DNA of 64,000 bases from Corbicula japonica (taxonomy: Eukaryota; Mollusca; Bivalvia; Venerida; Cyrenidae): positions 1,488,001 to 1,552,000 of the forward strand of contig JAZAYU010000123.1 of assembly GCA_038501625.1 (NCBI GenBank), read 5' to 3'. The notes under the pieces are model-generated. The model was not told the DNA's origin. It worked only from the letters and a program-made list of their open reading frames with translations, and did no database searches. The position numbers were made by a program, and so were the translations under genes. Positions 49,101-59,300 of this stretch are shown here, one piece after another; the stretch's first letter is position 1; each line of letters starts with the position of its first letter.

Positions 49101-49194
49101 TTGTAGATAAAGCTAATCCAGATAAAATAATCGTCAAAAATTGTACGTAAAACATGTTTCTCGTTAAAACGTTCAAGTTGTTATTACCCCTCAA
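40195..49194 (-). CDS. Class C beta-lactamase-like serine hydrolase, five exons
   Basis: Exons on the minus strand: 49194-48836, 43805-43635, 43297-43037, 41375-41113 and 40865-40195, totalling 1725 bp (574 residues). All have GT-AG borders and every junction phase agrees. Residues about 14-31 form a signal-peptide-like hydrophobic segment. The three motifs of the serine beta-lactamase/penicillin-binding fold are present: S101-L-S-K104 (nucleophile and general base, in GIASLSKAFAAT), Y194-S-N196 and H358-T-G360. ATLEDLLAHRLGIPSHNQ and ISEVIGGKSWEELV are also typical. The last ~15 residues are hydrophobic after a Ser/Cys-rich spacer, suggesting a GPI signal or membrane tail. Animal relatives are mostly uncharacterised hydrolases, so the substrate is unknown. 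Intron 1 (5.0 kb) holds a 1.4 kb palindrome. No stop or frameshift was seen. Confidence 0.85.
41505..41712 (-). repeat. RT element terminal fragment in an intron
   Basis: TATTAGGAATCGCCACACTC opens the fragment, followed by a C run, and it ends GCCTTGGAACGGTCAGTGGC. This is the terminal ~200 bp of the RT element 3' region (compare 14290-14475). Confidence 0.75.
42085..42910. repeat. Diverged direct repeat, ~170 bp units
   Basis: 42100-42260 and 42735-42905 share TATAAAGGCATACTTGA-type, GTGTCTGTC(A/T)CTTGCA, GGTTGGCT(T/A)GGCGCT and TTTGG(A/G)GTTA blocks in order. They lie about 640 bp apart in intron 3 of the hydrolase gene. The intervening DNA shows no other feature. Confidence 0.65.
44117..45526. 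mobile_element. 1.4 kb nested palindrome
   Basis: Outer arms start TTATTATACTGCAAAGAAAT on the left and end with its complement on the right, and they run through matching blocks (GTATATCCGTATTTACGGAT; AAAACAAAATGGCGGA on the right, its complement on the left). Each arm also carries the end word in inverted form at its inner edge (near 44590 and 45045). Between them lie two separate hairpins, 44600-44755 and 44895-45035, each built on TATTGCCGGTCTGGGTGTCA. So there are short palindromes inside a long one. No coding sequence. It occupies intron 1 of the hydrolase gene. Confidence 0.85.
45527..46504. other. Intronic DNA, no gene seen
   Basis: A short GC-richer patch with CTGCCGCACTAGCATGCTAC-type repeats lies at 45940-46000. 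No exon was recognised. Confidence 0.35.
46505..46660 (+). repeat. Repeat family A copy
   Basis: GGCTCACCCCGGTGTTAGGC, ATTACTGCCC and GGTTAAACCGAGCCT are reverse complements of the conserved family A blocks. Confidence 0.75.
46661..47584. other. Intronic DNA, no gene seen
   Basis: GGCCTCAGTAGCTGAGTAGC at 47179 faintly resembles a tRNA-derived SINE A box, but no matching B box was found. Confidence 0.35.
47585..47765 (-). repeat. Repeat family A copy
   Basis: It opens GATGAAAAAGGAACGTTGAA and continues GCAGGCTCTGTTTGATTG, then TACTGCCCATGCC and CCCCGGGTTTAGCG. It has the same layout as 6790-6970. Confidence 0.8.
48185..48370. repeat. Palindromic MITE family B, copy 1
   Basis: It contains TTGGAGACCAGTCTCAAATC near the start and GAGACTGGTCTCCAGATTTA at the end, with AGCATCGGTTTGGCTGAA and its complement between. 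Copies also lie at 55290-55440 and 61065-61150. An extra GGAGACCAGTCTC unit at the left makes this copy the longest. Confidence 0.8.
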
Positions 49195-49370
49195 TTCACG
49201 TTAGGTAAATGTGAGAGAAATAAGTCTGTGATCTATCAGTACGCAAATCCCCAATGTTTACCTCTGTATCGCGCGTATTGCCAATCATTCCATCCAAAGT
49301 TAAACTGAACACGAGAAGAACAGAGGTCTGTGTGTACAGGTGCATTTATGCTCGTTGGGCGGACCACCAA

Positions 49371-49440
49371 CCACGAGATCGTACATTTTACGACCACGAG
49401 ATTGTACATTTCCGACTATGCGATCGTACATTTCGCCTGT
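49371..49440. repeat. Minisatellite, 22-24 bp units
   Basis: Three units of CACGAGATCGTACATTTTAC-type sequence, with GATTGTACATTTCCGACTAT and GCGATCGTACATTTC variants. Confidence 0.75.
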
Positions 49441-49850
49441 GATTTATTTTAAATTTTGGTGGTGGTTCACATACTCAATACGGGTTGCATTCTGATGCAG
49501 TTAAGCTACCCTTCCCCATTTTAAATGGTTTTAAAATGCAAACAAGATACGTTTGTTGGCTACACGTACATGTAAAACGAGAGGTTTGTATACCTTTGCA
49601 ACAAATGGAAAATTATATTAACAAATACAAAGCAAATAAACATCAATATAAACTATTATCTTTTGTAACATTAATGAGAAAAAATCTTAAAAATACAAAG
49701 TGTACAGTAATGTACAATCGTTTCAAAATAAGCAGTAACTCAAACTAACAGAACGGTGGAGAACACAGCAACGTCGACGTCGATATAACGTTAAGCTAGG
49801 TCCGGCACGTACCGCATACCGTTCCGTACTCCGTACTTAGACGCCGTCAC

Positions 49851-50361
49851 TAGTGATGTGCCGATGATCGAAAGACATCGATTAATCATCAGGAAGAACC
49901 TCCCGATGCCGATAATCGATGTCATCATCCCATAATCGATTTAAACCGATGTATACCCCCGGCTGTAAACTACTGCACAATTAAACATATCTTGGTCAAT
50001 ATTTGTACTAGTCATGATTGAAATTAATTAGTAGGGCCTTTTGGGCATTAAGTGCTATCAACAACGTATTATGGGGTGTGTATTCTTTGTTAAGCATTGT
50101 TCATTCATTCTAATCAGTGCATTTTTAATAAAAACACGCGAAAAAGTTTTTTTTTTTGTAATTGGAGCACCAACCTTTATGTGGAAAGTAGCAGCAAACA
50201 CACAATAATAAAGGATGTTATATATGCTACTTATTAGAAACTTTTGTTAATGTAACACAGATATGATTTATAAACCGATTAATAATCGGTGAAATCACAT
50301 CGGAAGTGGCAACCGATTCCAACTGATGATCGATTGTTATTTGCAACCAATCCCAACTTTA
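49851..50361. mobile_element. hAT-like non-autonomous element, 511 bp
   Basis: An 8 bp word GCCGTCAC lies immediately outside both ends (49843-49850 and 50362-50369), the duplication size of hAT transposons. The ends read TAGTGATGTGCCGATGATCG on the left and, reverse-complemented, TAAAGTTGGGATTGGTTGC on the right, so only the first bases match. Many ATCGAT and CCGAT words near both ends form subterminal repeats. No transposase is present. Confidence 0.7.
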
Positions 50362-50609
50362 GCCGTCACTGATAACGTCCAGATGGGCTGGACTAACGTA
50401 AGGCATGATCGAACATCTTTCTTGTGTGTGGTTATCAGCTTTGTAACCTAAGGTTCGCCATCTTCCTGCATATGGTATTTGTCTTTCAAAATTCTTAAGT
50501 GCGAACAGATATCTTTCTAAGATTTGCTGCAATAGTTTTTCCATAAATTGTCTAGAGCATTTTGGCATCTGTTTCAATTTGTCGTTGAAAGCGATTCTAC
50601 AAGACATAT

Positions 50610-50950
50610 CTGCTTTTAACTTTATTTACATCTTAAGGTACATATTACAATCAACATCAAACGAAAAATCATTAAACACAATTTATCAATGAACGAACAG
50701 TTAATTGGAAACGACGGTTCTGTCTATATTACGTTAGTTGAAAACAAATAAATGAAGAACATAAGTCTGCACAAAAATAATGTGTTGGATTTTTTCAAAA
50801 TGATATAATTATTATTCACTTTTCTTTTCGAAACATAACGCAAAAAAAAACTAAAAGCAACAAAAAAACATAAATTGAAATGCCCCTAACATATGTTTTT
50901 GACAACTGTATGTAAGGTCCTTTTGTCTAACAAATGCATTCAATACAATA
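50610..50950. other. No gene seen
   Basis: A-rich DNA with no recognised feature. Confidence 0.3.
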
Positions 50951-50954
50951 GTCT

Positions 50955-51310
50955 CTTCTTTGTCGCGTTAACGGATGACAATCATTGATTTCTCTTCTAG
51001 TAGTTGAAAGTTCTTAACAAAGTACACAACATTTTCTTGTTAGTATCATAAACTCACGTGGGAATTTAAAATTATGTTTTGTATTGCTTAGTTTTTGCGA
51101 ATTCATTTAAATAGAATTTTAAGGAATTTTTAAGTCTAGCTTTTTTTTTCTTTAATTTTCTAACGTGTCTTACTGTATGCAAAATAAAGATACATTCGTA
51201 ATATTCATTTGTGCAAAGTATCATTGAACGACATTTTACCGTTATTGAGATTTTGATAATTTTCTTTGATCGATGAACGTGCAGGGGAGGAGTGTAGTGG
51301 GCTCGTAACA
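50955..51310 (+). repeat. Solo arm of the 9.5-10.2 kb foldback element
   Basis: GTTAACGGATGACAATCATT, GTTTTGTATTGCTTAGTTTT, TGCAAAATAAAGATACATTC and GAGATTTTGATAATTTTCTT match 9880-10205 in order and orientation. The opposite arm is absent. Confidence 0.8.
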
Positions 51311-51604
51311 TTAATTTGTACAATGTTTTATTGGACTGCATTTTATCCGTTATAGAGATTTTGATAACTTTCTTTTTTAGTTTAAACTATATTTATTCAT
51401 CATAAGCACATATAAATACAACATAAATATTTTACATAAAGTGAGTGGATCAGAGAACAAGTGTTAACTACACTTATATTAACTCTTTTCCAGATGTTTA
51501 AAGTAATTTGTTTAAATGTGCAATAATAATCCGGTATCAAGTTGATTTACAAGTTACAGTGATATATTCAAGTTTAGAACAGCATAACAAGGGGGACAGG
51601 ATGT

Positions 51605-51725
51605 AAAAAGATGGAGAGAGAGAGAGAGAGAGAAAGAAGAGAGAGAAAGAAGAGAGAGAAGAGAGAGAGGGCGAGGAAGGAAGGGAAAGAGTGAAGGAGT
51701 ACATGAGGGAGGAAAGGAAGGACGG
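51605..51725. repeat. GA-rich simple repeat
   Basis: A purine tract of about 110 bp, with GAGAGAGAGAGAGAGA grading into GGAAGGAAGGGAAAGAG. Open frames here on the minus strand are low-complexity Ser/Leu artefacts. Confidence 0.9.
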
Positions 51726-51806
51726 TAAGAGCAGCCAAGCGTAAAACAAGCTTATGCAAATCTTTTGGTTGCCTCGATGTATGTTTGAACTTGAGTAAAA
51801 ACGAAC

Positions 51807-53116
51807 TTGTTTTCGTCAACTGAAAGATTCTCAGATCCGAATAATCAGTTTTGGAGAATAAGGGGGCACGGTACAAGGGCAGATTTTACCGTTAATCAAC
51901 TTCTGTACATTTATAATGACATATGTAAAGCTCTAGATGAGGGTAAAGAAATAAGAATTGTATTTTGTGATATTTCTAAAGCTTTCGATCGAGTATGGCA
52001 TAAAGGGTTATTACATAAATTTAAAAAACATTGGTATAAATGGAAAACTACATAAATGGTTCACCTCATATCTTAGTGACCGGAAACAGAGGGTAGTCTT
52101 ACATAGTTCTCATCCACAAATTCAACACATTACAGCTGGCGTGCCACAAGGCTCAATACTAGGGCCGATACTATTCTTAATTTATTTTAATGATATTGTT
52201 AAAGAAATAAATTCTAATATAAGACTTTTTGCCGACGACACTAGTTTGTACGTCAAGGTAGAAAATCCCGTATTAGCATCAAATGAATTAAACCGCAATC
52301 TTACTAAAATTGAATCTTGGGCTAAAACTAAAACTGGATACAAAACCGAATCACTCATTATAAGCCGAAAAAAATCCAAACCAAATCATCCCAACCTCTT
52401 AATGGACAACACAATTATGGCCGAAGTGAAAGAACATAAACATTTAGGTATTTACCTCTCACACGATGCAAAGTGGTTTATAACAGAAAAGGCATGGAAA
52501 CGTATTGCAATCCTCAGACAGTTTAAATTTATTGTTGATAGGAAATCACTTGGGAAAATGTATTTTAGTTTCATCAGGCCTCTTTTAGAATACGGTGACA
52601 TAGTCTGGTCCAATTGTACCATCGAACAATCAAACCTTATTGAAGCAATCCAAACAGAAGCCGCCAGATTCGTTAAGTCCTATTACCTTCAGTCTCTAGT
52701 CCCGGAACGAAATGAAACAAGATCAACCTTCACGCTTCGTAACAGCTCAAACTACTCACTCATTCAATGCAAAACAACACTTTATTCCAATTCCTTTTTG
52801 CCGTCTACAGTACAAAACTACAACAACCTACCTGAAGAAATAAAAAAACATTACAAGTTTGACAGTGTTTAAATCAAGGTTACCTGGCAACACAAATAAA
52901 CCCCCGTTGTATTATAATACTAGTACTAGGAAACTACAGATCCAACACTGCAGACTACGATTAGATTGCAGTCCTTTAAATCAGTTCCTTTATAGAAGAA
53001 ACATTGCCAACTCACCTTTATGTTCTTGTGGAGTCATAGAATCCACTGACCATTATCTCTTAAGATGCCCTAACTTTGACAACCATAGACAACACTACCT
53101 TAACTTTCCTTTTTAA
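51807..53116 (+). pseudogene. Frameshifted LINE reverse transcriptase
   Basis: 51850-52030 encodes the first palm motif (FCDISKAFDRVWHKGLL). After one extra base in an A run near 52022 the next frame continues KLHKWFTSYLSDRKQRV, GVPQGSILGPILFLIYFND and LFADDTSLYV (the catalytic Asp pair). A second single-base shift near 52870 leads to VFKSRLPG, then SPLCSCGVIESTDHYLLRCP, the C-terminal Cys/His motif. The order and the CSCG...H...C ending fit a jockey/I-group non-LTR polymerase. The 5' part is missing. With only two frameshifts it is the youngest-looking RT here. Confidence 0.85.
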
Positions 53117-53326
53117 AGATGACATTGCAATGAAGACTGCCATAGCATCTTATTGAAAACATAAAATATCATATTCATAACATTTTCCTAAATTATGTAA
53201 ATATGACAAATTTAACCACATGTTTGTGCAATAATATATACATGTCGTTTTCGACAGTCCTTACCCAGATGCTTGGCCTATGTTAGTGCAAAAAATGTCA
53301 TGCGTGTCGTTTGAGACAGTCCTTAC

Positions 53327-56300
53327 TCAAAAGCCCATAGCAATATAAACTTGAAAATATACCAACATCATATATATAGTAAAACTCCCAGATGATATAG
53401 CTTTTGCTCCTGATATACGCAGCCTGAAATAGTCATCAATACATACATCATGAGTCCCTGCTAGAGAACCCAGTGTCGATTCATTGTCTGAAGTGCTGAT
53501 ATTCAGATCTGTGGCTTCCTCACTTGCTAGGTGTATTCGTGAACAGTAATTTACAATGTCTGGACCCACATTGTAATATGCCGCACTATTCAAACATTGA
53601 GGTGTTATCCATTGTGCCGGAAACACGGTAGGATCATAATCAAAGCTCGATGTTATTTCCACGTGAACCATTTGCGTACCATTTTTCCATCTCAGATGAA
53701 CAAGTCCATTAAGTGCTATTGTACGAGCCCTCGACATCAGGTAGAATGGTGAGCATGTTCCTCCGGAAGCTATCGAAAGTCCAAGATGCTGTGTACCTTT
53801 GGGCAACGAAGGGAGGTCATGTTCTATGAAATAAGCGCACATCTGACATGCTTTCTCGTACTCTGGCTGAGAAATGAATTGCACAAGTCGTTTGGCTAGC
53901 ATACTTTTTAAACGTTTTTCAGTTGAGAAGTTTCCCGATACAAACTTTAGGTGAAAATACATTCTGATATTAAATCCCCGGGCCTGTGTAATAACAGGCT
54001 GACACTCTCCGCCATTTGCAATAGTTCCATCTTGACATATCAGCAAACGGCATACATTCTGAAATGAAAACAGATGAATTTTATTTCTGATTCTAACCAA
54101 AAACTTATAAAGAATAAAAACCTGAACGTGGAATATTAAGTGATGATGTGCTTTTCTGCATGTTGGATGTCCTGACATGCGTGTTTAACATTTTTATTAA
54201 ACTGTTTGTCGAAATGCAAATTGTTTCCATATTTATAAATGAAGAAGTGTACTTATTAAATCAGCAAAAACACATATCACTAGCAAAAAATAACTAAGAA
54301 ATGTAGATATTAAGATAAAATATAGTAAATTTCTAACATACTTACAGAGTATGGATCCCAGATTTCAGAATTCCCACAGTAATCATCCGTACCATTGTCT
54401 TCTAAATTCAGTATGCCCGCAAATACAAATCCTGTTTTAGATTTTACATCGAAAAATGTTTGTTCAACTAAATCTAATTCAGGAACTTTGCAAATACGTG
54501 TGATAGGCGTTGACTTTGGAGTGTTACACAGAAGGCAGTAAATATTACCATATACGGAGATGCTGTTCAGTACGTTTGTTTGCAGATAGAGTGTATGCAG
54601 TCCCAATGTGTTTTGCGCGCATGCGTCTGAAAGCAAATTGTCTTTGGTGTCCCACAGCTTTGATTCGTTGCACGTTTTGATAATTTTCACATTATCGTAA
54701 CAACTTGATCTACCAGCATTAGCTGATTTCGGCAGGGCGCTGATCGGACAGTTTTGAAGTATGAAATAATTTCTTTCCTGGAGTGATTGGAAGGTGCGGG
54801 TCAGTAGTTCTTCACAGCCGACAAGAAGGTCCCACTCTATGTAATTTGTAAAATTGTTACAAAGCGCGCAGTGCCTATTTTTGTAAACTTTGTCATTTAA
54901 GGGGTCTGATACCATAACGAAGTCGAGCAGATCGTTAGGCGAGTTGCAACGAGAAAATTCCAATGTAGTATTTTGGTCCGGACAATCTTCAATAATTCGA
55001 AACCACATTTCTTTACTTCTTTCGAGCTTTCTTCCTGTTAACCTTCCATAGAATTCTGTCAGCTCTGTACAGGGGTATTTTTCTGGCATATCTTCTATTG
55101 GTTGCTGATCTGGGCAACAGTTGTCAAACAAACCGCAATCCATGTCACACGAACACGGGTGGCAACACGACTGCTGGTTAGCCTCGGTCAGCTGAAGTCG
55201 AAATTGAAAGAACTGTGTAAATGATTGGAAAATGCATATCAGAAATAACCAAAGTCAGACAACACAGTCATATCTCTCAGCCATTAAGCAATTAAGCCAA
55301 TGGTCAAAGATTTTAAATCTAAGATTGAAGACCAATCTCAAATCTCAAGCATCAGATTGGCTGAAATGGTGACTGGTCGCCATTTCAGCCAATAAGATGC
55401 GTGAGATTTGAGATTGGTCTCCAGATTTAGTTTAATGATCTTGGGCAAAGATGTAAGACGTCATTACTTTATCAGCATATCGTCACTACTATAAAGCCTC
55501 AATGGACTATCAATTCAATATTACTTTTGATAAAAGAAACTTTGAATATTTTTTGTTTTCAATTTTAAAAACATGACACAAATATATTCCATAGAAATTT
55601 AAGTTATCCCAAAGCATACCCCAGTCACTTCAGTGTTGAATTGATAAAGACTTCATTTTAATTAACAATATTTTGACAAAGTTCAATCAGTTCAATCAAG
55701 TAACTTTAAAAATCAAGATTTATGAAGTGTGCACTAGTGCTTAAACAATAGACCGAAGTAAACAGTAAAATGTGTAAGAATCGAATGAAGTAGGAACCTT
55801 ATACAATACATTGAAGTTTTTATGTGTAAGAAAACTAAAAAAAAGTATTGTGTCACTTATCCAAATAAACGCACCTTATACAGGAAATAATAGGTATTTA
55901 GATCTACGTTTTAGATTATCTGAGCCATATGCGAGAGCTAATATGACAAGCTCTTTCCCAGGCCTGAAACTTAAGGAAACACTTTTTTCTTATTTCGTTT
56001 GAAGAGTTTAATAATTATAATAAAACTCAAATTACATAGTTGAGAGCGGGTCTATGCAACCAGCAGTTACAATGTGGTAACTTTATTTGTCTCATAGTGG
56101 TCTGGTTAAAATTGTAAGTGTTTTAAACCTTTTAACAGTTTTTTTTTCAATTTAACACATGTGCGACTAGTGTAGATCCGGACCCACCTGCACATCCGTG
56201 CGAACAGTCCACTTAGGAACTGCATTGATGCTTTTAGATTGACATGTGTATTAGGTTATTGCTCACCAAGAAGCTAAAACCGTAGATTGTCAACAGACTG

Positions 56301-59300
56301 CAAGGATGTGGATCTACACTGGTCGGACATGAAGTATGAGCAATTTCCTATAAATTTACTATAGTATAAGGTGTAAGACCTGTAAATAGACTTCCCTATA
56401 GAAACTATAGTAACCATGACACACAGGGGGTAGACCAACATATGTATTTCAAAGTGGGCTCCGCCTAAAATAATATGTTGTACTTCCGGGATTCCAAATG
56501 TTAGCCGACAATCGACGAGAAAACGGTAGGTGACTTTGTTGTTTCGATCAAAGTTAATATTTCAATGCAGGATTTTGAACAATCTCAATGCTATTCGCCG
56601 TGATATACATTTCGGAGTCTGAAGATGCAAAGTTTAGTCTTGTAACTGGAATATTCGTGTAGAAATCGTTTTTCTGGTGCTTACCTAAATCTGTCAACAT
56701 TGTCTCCATCTGTCGTTTTTCGATAGATTTTGGTTATACCGATAAGATACTGGTACAATTTTGTCATATTATGAAAATTTACAAATAGGAGGACTATAAC
56801 GGACAGTTTGTTTTGGTCACAAAGACAAGAAATCACCAGATATAAACAAATTCAAATTGGGCTCCATATGTTGTCGTGGATTCCATATGTTGTATTTTTT
56901 CATTAAATCTTATGGAGATAGTGTTGACGCGATGTCGTCTCTTATTTAATAATAAATGGATATTCATGAGTACTATAAAGTTGCTGAATGCATTTAAGAC
57001 GGATCTGTTTGATAATCATGAATATCTTGCCAGGGTTTATTATTTACTAAGGACAATCGTGGGTGTAAGTAGTCATAGATCCTACCCCTATTTATATGTT
57101 AAATAATTCACAAAATGGTTGCATGTCACTTTAAAGAGAGTGGGGTTTCGGGAGAATGATACGAGCATTCTATATATATCGTAAAGTCCACCATCTGAAT
57201 TTTACTCCCTTGCGGACTCCCTTGCGGTATAAAAATACGCCTTTAAACTACATCTGACTTTCAATTGTTAAGCAGCCCTGTGTAAACGAATCTTGCCATT
57301 ATAATGAAGATCTGTTATTATTGTAATTTTCAGGAATCATTTCTTCGACACCGAAGACAGGCTTAGGGGCAGGAGGTCAAAGGAGAAGCCCGTTACTTTC
57401 TCCGGATTCAACCAGCCTTTGAAAGGAGCTTTGACCTAAGCCTGTAGTTTAAAGGCGTATTTTTATACCGCAAGGGAGTAAAACTCAGATAGTGGAGTTG
57501 ACGATATATATAGAATGCTCGTATCATTATCCCGAAACCTCACTCTCTTTAAAGTGACATGCAACCATTTTGTGAATAATTCAACATATAAATAGGAGTA
57601 GGATCTATGACTACTTACACCCACGATTGTCCTTAGTAAATAATAAACCCTGGCAAGTTATTCATGATTCTCGAACAGCTCCGTCTTAAATACATTCAGC
57701 TACGTTATAGTACCCATGACTATCCATTTATTATTAAATAAGAGACGACTTCGCGTCAACACTATCTCCATAAGATTTAATGAAAAAATACAACATATGG
57801 AGGCCAATTTGAATTTTTTTATATCTGGTGATTTCTCGTCTTTGTGACCAAAAGAAACTGTCCGTTAGGGTCCTCCTAATTGTAAATTTTCATTATATGA
57901 CAAAATTGTACCAGTATCTTATCGGTATAACCAAAATCTAGCGAAAAACGACAGATGGAGACAATGTTGACAGATTTAGGTCAGCACTAGAAAAACGATT
58001 TCTACACGAATATTCCAGTTACAAGACTAAACTTTGCATCTTCAGACTCCGAAATGTATACCACGGCGAATAGCATTGAGATTTTTTCAAAATCCTGCAT
58101 TGAAATATTATCTTTGATCGAAAAAAACAAAGTCACCTACCGTTTTCTCGTCGATTTTCGACTAACATATGGAATCCCGGAGGTACAACATATTATTTTA
58201 GGCGGAGCCCACTTTGAAATACATATGTTGGTCTACCCCCTGTGATGACATGTTTCAAAAGGCTGGCAATCATAGTTGGTAAAATTTGATAAAGGGATAA
58301 CTTACATGCTTTTGAAGCTAAGTGTTTCTACTGTCCATTTCCAGCAAGAAAAGTAGGGGTCATGTATCAATTAACAAATTAACAGAGATGTCACACCTTG
58401 AAACTGGTGATCTGTTGTTTGTTTTTTTTCACTTCTGTGGCAACGTCAAAACTGCCATCATAAAACCAGGGCATTTTTTCATATCCTTTCTACGACCATA
58501 ATGTATTTAAACGTGACAAAAATTTTGACTTCCCCAAACCCGACCCTGTTTTAAGGGAAGACGCCTGAAACGTATTTAAACGTATCAAAAAGTCGCTTTT
58601 CAAAACCCGACCCTGTTTTTCCGTCGGAAACTCGTTTTTTTTTGTTTTTTTTTATTAAAAAGTCCTTACTTTGGTGGCTATTTAGAAGAACACGGAATCA
58701 TCGATCAGTATTTTTACACTATTAGTCCTTTGAACGCATCGCATATTTTCTCTCAAATTTTAAGAAAAAAATCTTATTACAGTGTTGCTGTTTTTTCATC
58801 TTTTATTGTCAAAATAAGAAAGTGACTCCAAAACAGTTATCCATTATGCTAGAAAATACTTATATCAACCTAGTAATTACTTTAAAATGACATAATTGCA
58901 AGGACATAAAAATTAATGACTGTTAATTAGTTTAATTGATTTACGGAGTTTTCCGTTACAGTCTTCCAGCGATAACCCGAAGTTTTCGGTTTGGTTTCTC
59001 CCATTGCGTAAAAGAGCGTTGAGATTCGGAATTTTAACGCACTATTTTTAATATGCATATTCCACCTTTTTACAGAAGAAAGACCGTAACTTTAGATTAC
59101 GTGATTTACAGTTCTTTAATCGGGTTTCTGACCATGTGGAAAATTCCGAATTTCATTAAAAGGTAGAATACCTGTAACGGACAAAAGCGTATATGCTTTA
59201 TTCAAACATACGCTTCTCAGCGGGCATTTAAAAATACGCAGATTTACGTTATGAGTATTAAAATCGTGAAAAAAGCATACGTTTATTAAAATACGTTTCG

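Noticed and set aside
50359..50607. 82-codon minus-strand frame ending at the hAT-like element
   Set aside because: Removing the element adds only one codon before a stop, and the peptide is not recognised.
51537..51876. Ser/Leu-rich minus-strand frames
   Set aside because: They are translations of the GA-rich simple repeat.
58054..58245. 63-codon frame at the right end of the 56.4 kb foldback element
   Set aside because: It falls entirely inside an inverted-repeat arm and has no recognised motif.
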